Shown here: positions 17,140 through 22,868 of the stretch, one piece after another
Position numbering within the stretch: the first letter of the stretch is position 1
Layout: the number at the start of each line of letters is the position of its first letter
Assembly (NCBI GenBank): GCA_037447655.1
Contig: JBBHKE010002067.1
Coordinates: 1 to 22,868 of the forward strand
Direction: 5' to 3'
From: Zygnema cylindricum
Taxonomy: Eukaryota > Streptophyta > Zygnematophyceae > Zygnematales > Zygnemataceae
DNA length: 22,868 nucleotides
The notes under the pieces: model-generated
Seen by the model: the letters and a program-made list of their open reading frames with translations, nothing else
Told to the model about the DNA's origin: nothing
The model's database searches: none
Made by a program: the position numbers and the translations under genes

Positions 17140-17343
17140 AGCCTCGCAGCTTTGGAGCTTCGCAGCATCGCAGCTTCGCAGCCTCGCAGCTTCGCTGCAT
17201 CGTAGCTTCGCAACGTCGCAGCAACATCACAGCTTCGCAACATCGCAGCAGCATCGCAGCTTCGCAGTTTCGTAGTTTCGCAATTTTCACTTGGTTCCAG
17301 CGTGCTGACAGAAAATAGAGCAATTTCGTAGCTTCGTAGCCTG
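17140..17343. repeat. Degenerate TTCGCAGC/ATCGCAGC repeats inserted in element B pol
   Basis: About 18 copies of an 8-bp word, (A/T)TCGCAGC and variants, lie between integrase and RT. In the open minus frame they read CEAAKLR-like units. Two related copies of GGTTCCA(T/G)CGTGC (17111-17123 and 17293-17305) bracket most of the block, each followed by GAGCA and TCG(C/T)AGCTT, suggesting duplication of about 180 bp followed by expansion. Other copia elements have no such repeat here. Confidence 0.7.
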
Positions 17344-17401
17344 TTGCTTTGCCTTCTTCCCTTAGAAAATCTAAGGCCGGAATTGTTGGATCCGTAGGTT
17401 G

Positions 17402-17448
17402 CCGCCGAGGAGGAGGAGGTGGTGGAGGAGGAGGAGGAGGAGTATCCT
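17402..17448 (-). repeat. Polyproline-encoding GGAGGTGG tract in the integrase-RT linker
   Basis: The plus strand is GAGGAGGAGGTGG-rich. The minus frame reads a run of eleven Pro after LVEDT. The copia integrase-RT linker is often Pro/Ser-rich, so this probably is original element sequence with repeat expansion. Confidence 0.6.
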
Positions 17449-17543
17449 CCACAAGTGGACCAGTAGAGGTGCCGAAAGAGTGACCACGGGAGGTGAGAGG
17501 AGTATTTTCAAAAACAACATATTCTTTGATTTTGAAATCTTTT

Positions 17544-18392
17544 TCAAAATTTGTCATTACCAAAAACATCAACCAATCGACTTTCTTCATTAACCTGAAT
17601 ATTTCTAGCAGTCTGAAGCTTATTCCTATCTGGATAGAATACCCTATAGCCCATTGATTCATCATCATATCCCATAAAAATTCCGGGAATCGATTTCGAA
17701 CTAAGTTTGGAAATATGGAGATTATCCAAAACAAATTATTTACTCCCAAAAACCCGAAAGTGACTAACATTCGGTTTTCTTCCAGTCCATACTTCATATG
17801 GTGTTTTCTCTTTTACTGCTCGAGTCTCTATTCTATTCCTAATATACGACGCACAAGAGAAAGCCTCACCCCAAAATTTGAAATCTATTCCCTTATCTAG
17901 CATCATAGATTTTGCACTTTCTGTTAGAGTTTAGTTGAGTCTTTTGGATACTCCATTCTGTTCCGGAGTATAAGGAACTGTAAATTGCCAAAAAATACCA
18001 TTGTCTTTTAAATATTCAGAGAATGCATGAGAAACATATTCTCCTCCGTTGTCGGATCGAAGCGAAAGAACCGGTTTCCCATGAAGCTTTTCCGCCCATA
18101 CCCGAAAATGTTTGAAGTGAGTGAGCACTTCACTCTTTTCTTTCATAAAGTAAACCCTGCTGTATCTTGAGAAATCGTCTGTAAAAGTGACCAAAAACCG
18201 GCTGCCACTGATGGAAGGAACTTTTGACGGTCTCCATACATCCGAATGAATAATTTGCAGCAATTCTGTGGCCCGGTTATCTGTTGTTTGAGGGAGGGGC
18301 AGCTTATGAAGCTTCCCCAAGGCACATCCATCGCATGCATGAGAATCTGTCTGTCCTAATTTAACACCATCTATCATATTTCGTTTTACCAT
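17544..18392 (-). pseudogene. Integrase of element B (catalytic Glu replaced by Lys)
   Basis: The zinc-binding region has CDGCALGKLHKLP. The rve core follows with IIHSDVW (first Asp), TDDFSRYSRVYF, LRSDNGGEYVS (second Asp) and PEQNGVSKRLN, where the D-D-E glutamate is AAA Lys (17943-17945), followed by TAA 17931-17933. After this stop the protein continues with RVFG, SIPGIFMGYDDESMGYRVF and an integrase C-terminal end. The family enzyme inserts element DNA into the chromosome. This copy cannot catalyse that with Lys at the metal-binding position. Confidence 0.92.
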
Positions 18393-19039
18393 TTTATCAA
18401 GTCTTTTTCATGATGAACATGACCGAGCCTCTTATACCACAAAACATTTTCCGGAAGGACACTGGAGTATGCAAATTCAATTTCATTAGCCAAGTCCATC
18501 CGGTACAACAAGTTTGTGCCTCTAGTTCCTACCAAAGCTACCCTTCTATCCTTGCTTACTACCTCTTTTCCATTATTTTGCAAAATTTCAAAACCTTTCA
18601 TTTCCGCCACCGAAGTGGAAAACAAAATCTTCGTAAACTTTGGGATGTAGAGAACATCATGCAAGGTCCTCTTTACAATCTGACCATTGATGTCACATGC
18701 TAACTCCACGCTTCCTTTTGCCGTAGCCTCCACACCGCTGTCATCCGCATAGTAAATCCGGCGAGTGGGAATTGGAGTAAGCGTCTTGAAGTAAGCTCGG
18801 TTACCGCACATGTGTGAGGAGCATCCGGAGTCCATAATCCATCCGTTCTCTCGAGGTCCCTCCATGAGATCTTTTGCAAGAGCAAAGAACTCATCATCAT
18901 CCGATTGTGGAAATCTGACCACATCTTCCTCTCTTTCCGGCCGTTCATCTTGTGACGTCTCATCAAATGCAAGGAACGCGACATTTTCAATCGGTAGTTT
19001 TGATGCCGCCACTCTTGATGGTGATTCCACTGACCACAC
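18386..19039 (-). pseudogene. Protease and GAG-pre-integrase of element B
   Basis: The open frame includes an acidic segment, then WIMDSGCSSHMCGNRAYF with the aspartic-protease Asp-Ser-Gly triad, YYADDSGVEATAKGS and LHDVLYIPKFTKILFS, and finally VLWYKRLGHVHHEKDLIK, the GAG-pre-integrase zinc-binding start. This 218-codon region is the best preserved part of element B, but it lies in a polyprotein broken on both sides. It overlaps the integrase frame by a few bases in a different phase, implying a frameshift at the junction. Confidence 0.9.
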
Positions 19040-19059
19040 TCTCCATCTCGCACGATAAA

Positions 19060-19859
19060 TTTATGTTTCACACGCTTTTATGAATGCCGGACACAGCCGG
19101 AAAACATGACCTTGACCAAAGCAATAGACACACCTATCATATTGCCTATAGTTTCGATTGGGGGAAAAGTTTCTATTTCCATAAAAACCAGCCGGCTTAT
19201 ATGTCTGTGCATTGTAAGCTACCACTGATTGACCACCATTTAATGCTATCTCAGTTGCCTCTTCGTCTTAGATATAGGCCTGAGCTACAGCTATATTCCA
19301 TTTACTCTTTTCTAACCTTCTTAGCTGCTCCGCTGCTCCTTTATATTCAGTAGGAAGCCCTCTCATTAAAATCATAGCTTGATGATAAGGAGAAAAACTC
19401 CCCCCGGGACATGCATTTTCTGACAATAGAAGCTTCAAGCCATTACAATATGAGTTCATGTTACCCCCAGTATACTTATAGTCCCAATTTTTTCCAGCAG
19501 TTACAACCTCATTCTGCTCACTAGCTAAGACATAAGATTCACTCAAAGCCTTCCATATTTCAAATGCCGTAGAGATATTGATATATGTCATGTTAAGATT
19601 ATCTAACAAAAGTAACTTCAGAACATGCAATTCATCTTCATTTTTCTTTCCAAAATCCGGATCCGTATCCGCAAGGATACCAGAAAATCACATCATATAA
19701 TTTCACTTTTTTCAAGTAAGACTTAGTCAAATCCCCCCATTAAAGATACTTCTGCCCATTAAACACCGGGATCCGTGAGGGTGGGCCCGTGACCTGTTGA
19801 TTTGAGGCAGCTGGTGCCACTGAAGAAGATGAAGAAGCACCAGCACCAGCAGTTGCCAT
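19060..19859 (-). pseudogene. gag of element B, start codon inside the LTR
   Basis: From ATG 19857-19859, within the 5' LTR, the frame reads MATAGAGASSSSSVAPAASN. It crosses the LTR end at 19795 without a break and reaches SRIPVFNGQKYL, the conserved start of copia gag, before TAA 19740-19742. After a frameshift come DTDPDFGKKNEDELHVL, the capsid core (NISTAFEIWKALSESYVLAS; MILMRGLPTEYKGA), a TAA at 19268, and an intact CCHC knuckle CVYCFGQGHVFRLC (about 19092-19133). It packages RNA in the family. Confidence 0.88.
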
Positions 19860-20803
19860 AAGAATCAATTATGCAAAGAGGAAACTCTCACGAAATCCCA
19901 CAGAAGACCAGCTTCACAATGAAGCCTCAAGCAAACCAGACACACACTAGGTCTGCAAATTTGCCACAATGTAGAATACACACCCAAAAAAACACATGTA
20001 GAATTTCACTAAGTTCTGCCAAAAGATCACAATGATCTTACATTTCAAAAACACCCAAAAACTGCTTCGCAGATTTCTACACAATAATCATACTTCCTAA
20101 GATAATCTAAGTCCTACATATACAAGTGAGCCTACAGCTGAACACGTCGTACCATAATTACCATGGTCGATCAGTACACTAATCTTCATTTAAAAAAACC
20201 TCACCGTCAACTGTACATAGAATATTTACAACGATCCAAGATCGGACAGCCACTAAAATAAAATAGTGCGGTGTCAAAGTTCGTCTGCCGAAATGACGAC
20301 GCAGGGAAGAGTTCTCTTCAAAAAATGATAGCGGACTCCGTCCGCCGTCTGCGTATTCTTTCATCACTGAAGATGAACCTCCACGTGTAACTTCGGTCCT
20401 CAGTCGAACTTGTACTTCTTCTTCTAGAACAACCACTCTTGACTTTCTCACAGACCGACACGTGTGCTTAAAGTGCACCGAATTCGTGTACTCCCTTTGG
20501 AGTAACATACTCACTAAATCATGTCCCCGTCAATTCATATTAACACAAACTGACTAATATTCAGAACTACTTTCTTGCGCAGACTGCTATAGCTGCTATA
20601 ACTCTGCTATGATTGCTATGTTTGCTATGACTCTTAGAGCAGCTGTGATATTAGATCAGCGCAGCTGCGATGTCAGATCAGCGCAGCATAGCACTACAGC
20701 AACAAGTATAGTGCTTAAAATTTCATGCTGCGATGTTAGACTTAACGCATCATGGCAATATAGCAATGAGATATAGAGAGGACTCAAGGTTTCCAAAACA
20801 ACA
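19795..20803 (-). repeat. 5' LTR of element B
   Basis: 1009 bp with the same ends as the left LTR. On the minus strand, U3 starts TGTTGTTTTGGAAACCTTGAG. A GCTGCG/ATAGCA-rich segment, ACACGTGTC and ACACGTGG boxes, and GTATATGTAG (TATA-like) follow. The last 65 bp encode the gag start. A 111-codon open frame across 20179-20514 is not kept in the other LTR and is not a gene. Confidence 0.9.
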
Positions 20804-20808
20804 ACCTT
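20804..20808. repeat. Target-site duplication, right copy (ACCTT)
   Basis: Matches 14470-14474 exactly. Confidence 0.88.
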
Positions 20809-20885
20809 TTGAGTGATCATTATATCTTAACAAAATACCTGGTAAACCATTCGTTTCTATTTTCCATCTGTTGGTAGATCTATCC
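20809..20885 (-). pseudogene. Integrase fragment of element F between two insertions
   Basis: The minus strand reads NGLPGILLRYNDHSK, aligned with the integrase segment SIPGIFMGYDDESMGYRVF of element B. It breaks off at the B target site and resumes at 14469 with YKVF in the same frame. The other end is the 3' LTR end of element A2. It is therefore the only visible piece of F upstream of B. Confidence 0.8.
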
Positions 20886-21922
20886 TGAAATTCTGAGACC
20901 TCCATAAGTCCTCAGAATGGACAGCTTCCAAGAAGCCTCTAGGATAACCCTAACCCCTTTGAGTTTCAGTAAGAACAATTGCCAACCTGGCAGACAATAA
21001 CTCTCACCACCTTCAACCCTGTAAAGGCAAGACTCCCATGAGTTGATAGCAAAAAGAATCTCTGAATTTGCTCCCCTAAGTAGTAAGTTATGGAGGGTCA
21101 AAGTTGACATTTCGTACAAAAGCTCTCTGGGAGAGAGGGTCAAATCTCCTAATTTTTCTAAGTCGTATCTCTCTCACAAACTCTATCTACTTATATACGG
21201 AGCTAATCAGATTACACTTCCGTGCACAAAAGTACAGTTGCCGGTGTACTTTCTGTACGAATAATGTACGACATGGCCTAAATGTCGACACGTGGTATAG
21301 CCGGATTCGTCCCTTAATCCTCGCAGTTGCCGAGATCCAATGTAATTCCGCCACGTGTCATCCAATGTGACGATGACCAAAAAACGCCGAAATCCTCTTT
21401 TGCGATCTCGACGTTAATTTCGGCCGTCCGATTAAATTCACATTTAATCATAGCCGTAATAAATACATGCGCGATATTCGTTTCTTATCTGTACCGTAAT
21501 CCATACTTTTAAATTACTGGATCTATGTCTCCCGTAAACTGTTTCAATTAAATGACTTATCCTATGTATTTATGTTTAATTAAATATCAAACCCTATACT
21601 ACGTAACATTAGGTCTAGACTAAACGGATAAGGCTACCGGCTACCGCCTGCTTACCTTCCGGTTGTTACCAGGATCAAATCCTTGAGGCATCACATATTC
21701 TTTTAGTAAATAAACCCCTAACGATAAATAAACTAATATATATATTTCCCGTAAACCTCTGGATAGCCTAGGTAGCCATGGCTCTAGCTTCCTCTCCAAT
21801 TTCTCAGTAACTGCGACAAGTTTGAGAGTTGGAGAGAGAGGTTAGAGGAACACTGCCTCGGCTTCTTTCTATATTTATATTTAGACCTAGAAAATACTTT
21901 AAACGGACCATTAATTTCTAAA
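20886..21922 (-). repeat. 3' LTR of copia element A2
   Basis: 1037 bp, beginning TTTAGAAATTAATGG (the first G of TG is mutated) after AAAATAAGGGGAG, and ending CTCAGAATTTCA. Homologous to A1 over its length. U3 has CCACGTGTC boxes, four GTAC cores (21232-21269) and a TATATAAG box (near 21190). The flanking TATCC (20881-20885) is the predicted target duplication. Confidence 0.88.
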
Positions 21923-21935
21923 CTCCCCTTATTTT
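21923..21935 (-). other. Polypurine tract of element A2
   Basis: AAAATAAGGGGAG (minus strand) lies between the pol stop and the LTR. Confidence 0.8.
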
Positions 21936-22868
21936 CTAGTCAATCTTTAATTTCAGACCACACTTCTCCTTGCAGAAAATTAGCTTAGGGGAAGGCATTA
22001 GTTTGGTCATCATATTTACTACCATCTCACTATCTGGTCGGTACTCTAAACTGATTATTTTGTTTTCTACTTTCTCCCCAACAAAGTTGAGTCTAATGTC
22101 CTTGTGTTTGGCTTTAAAACGATGTTTATGATTGGCAGAAATAGCGATTGCTGTCTCATTATTACAAAAATAATTCTGCACGCCACTCTTAAGGTGACCA
22201 AGCTAACCAAGCAAAGACTTGACCCACATCAATTCTTTTAGAGCAGAGCAAGAGGCAATATACTCAGCCTCCATGGTGGACTGAGCAATAACTTTTTGCT
22301 GTTTGCTACTCCAACAGCAAGCCCCATCACCCACATATAATACATATCCAGAAGTGCATCTCCTCATCGTAGCATCATCATAACTGGCATCACTCCAAGT
22401 AGTGATGTCAGTATTCTCCCCACCCAAATGCAACCATAGATCCCTAGTTCCTATCAAATATCTAAGGACTCTCTTAGCTGCCTCTGAATCCCTCTTAGTG
22501 GGAGCATTAAGACTTCAACTCAGCACTCCTACTGCTGCAGCTAAATACGGCCGAGTACAATTCATAAAACATATTAGACTTCCCACTACTTGCCTGTAAG
22601 GAATAGTCTGCATGTTCTTCAGGAGATAATTCCTCGTCTAAGACTATGACTCCTTCTTCCTCACTCCCCTCACTTCCCTTCTTCAACTCCATTGGAGTTG
22701 TACAACTATTAGCTTTATCCATTTGAAATTTTTCAAGCATGTTCCTTATTGCTTCCTTTTGAGTCAATCTTATAATTATTCTTTTTCGGTCTCTCTCTAC
22801 TTGAATTCCCAAAATATATTTTGCTTCCCCCATATCCTTCATTTCAAATCTCCCCTTAAGATCGGTTT
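21936..22868 (-). pseudogene. Copia pol 3' end (RT C-terminus and RNase H), element A2
   Basis: This runs in from the right edge: RFEMKDMGEAKYILGIQVE, LTQKEAIRNMLEKF, TTPMELKKGSEG and LSPEE. A small deletion and frameshift then precede QVVGSLICFMNCTRP. A TGA follows GVLS, then RNase H DITTWSDASYDDATMRR, a TAG after KSLLG, NETAIAISANHKHRF and the end KCGLKLKID with its stop at 21936. It is colinear with A1 at 3-845 and breaks at different sites, so the two copies decayed independently. Confidence 0.93.

Larger units (their letters stand above)
14475..20803 (-). mobile_element. Copia element B, full-length but defective (6.3 kb)
   Basis: Two direct ~1-kb LTRs (TGTTG...CAACA) flank gag, protease, integrase, RT and RNase H in Ty1/copia order. 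The whole lies between perfect ACCTT duplications inside the integrase of element F. The LTRs appear about 90% identical by eye, so the insertion is old. Defects include an integrase Glu-to-Lys change, multiple stops and frameshifts, loss of the RNase H end and normal polypurine tract, and an inserted repeat block. No standard initiator-Met primer site is visible after the 5' LTR. Confidence 0.9.
12267..20885 (-). mobile_element. Copia element F, visible 3' part, carrying element B
   Basis: The order is an integrase piece (20809-20885), element B with its duplication, integrase end and RT (13255-14469), filler, polypurine tract and 3' LTR (12267-13088). The 5' half of F should lie beyond element A2, outside the window. 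Confidence 0.75.

Noticed and set aside
17140-17343. Possible CRISPR-like array
   Set aside because: The unit is 8 bp with no spacers, lies in a retrotransposon gene, and the genome is eukaryotic.
20179-20514. 111-codon minus-strand ORF
   Set aside because: It lies within the B 5' LTR; the other LTR breaks the frame.

Overview
The window is plant (streptophyte) nuclear DNA. It is dominated by decayed Ty1/copia LTR retrotransposons: gag with CCHC zinc knuckles, then protease, integrase, reverse transcriptase and RNase H in that order. It also has G-box and ACGT promoter elements and a possible Ser-Pro-Pro-Pro cell-wall-protein exon. I cannot name the species. No intact retrotransposon coding region remains. 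Everything below comes from reading the sequence; no database was searched.

Left block (1-4600). A plus-strand copia element (A1: RT/RNase H end, polypurine tract, 3' LTR) ends at 1928. It abuts, and has apparently inserted into, the integrase start of a minus-strand element C (gag, protease and integrase start, 1929-3760). Element C begins at an LTR (3799-4312) that carries a primer-binding-like site on its gag side. On its other side it has a polypurine tract and an RNase H end (4346-4600), so one LTR sits between two internal regions, as in a head-to-tail tandem.

Middle island (4600-9726). This part has no recognisable retrotransposon. It holds an intact 298-codon minus-strand ORF of unknown family (5038-5934), three ~75-bp tandem repeats around its start, and a plus-strand promoter (TATAAAA at 6449) with a possible signal-peptide exon (6618). 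About 2 kb of homopyrimidine-rich DNA follows, containing a 72-nt tRNA-like/SINE head on the minus strand. A possible multi-exon gene then follows: a Pro-rich SPPP exon (8503-8817) and a Tyr/Cys-rich exon (9131-9507). They are joined in phase by plausible GT-AG introns but carry three in-frame stops.

Right block (9727-22868). All elements are minus strand and nested. Element G (gag remnant, RT/RNase H remnant, 3' LTR 9727-10899) appears to have F inserted in its gag (3' LTR 12267-13088; RT and integrase end 13255-14469). F in turn contains element B (14475-20803), which has two ~1-kb LTRs beginning TG and ending CA and a perfect 5-bp target duplication ACCTT. F also contains element A2 (3' LTR 20886-21922, RNase H to the window end). 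The F integrase reads continuously across the B insertion once B is removed. In B, and apparently in F, the gag start codon lies inside the LTR and the frame crosses the LTR end, as in yeast Ty1.
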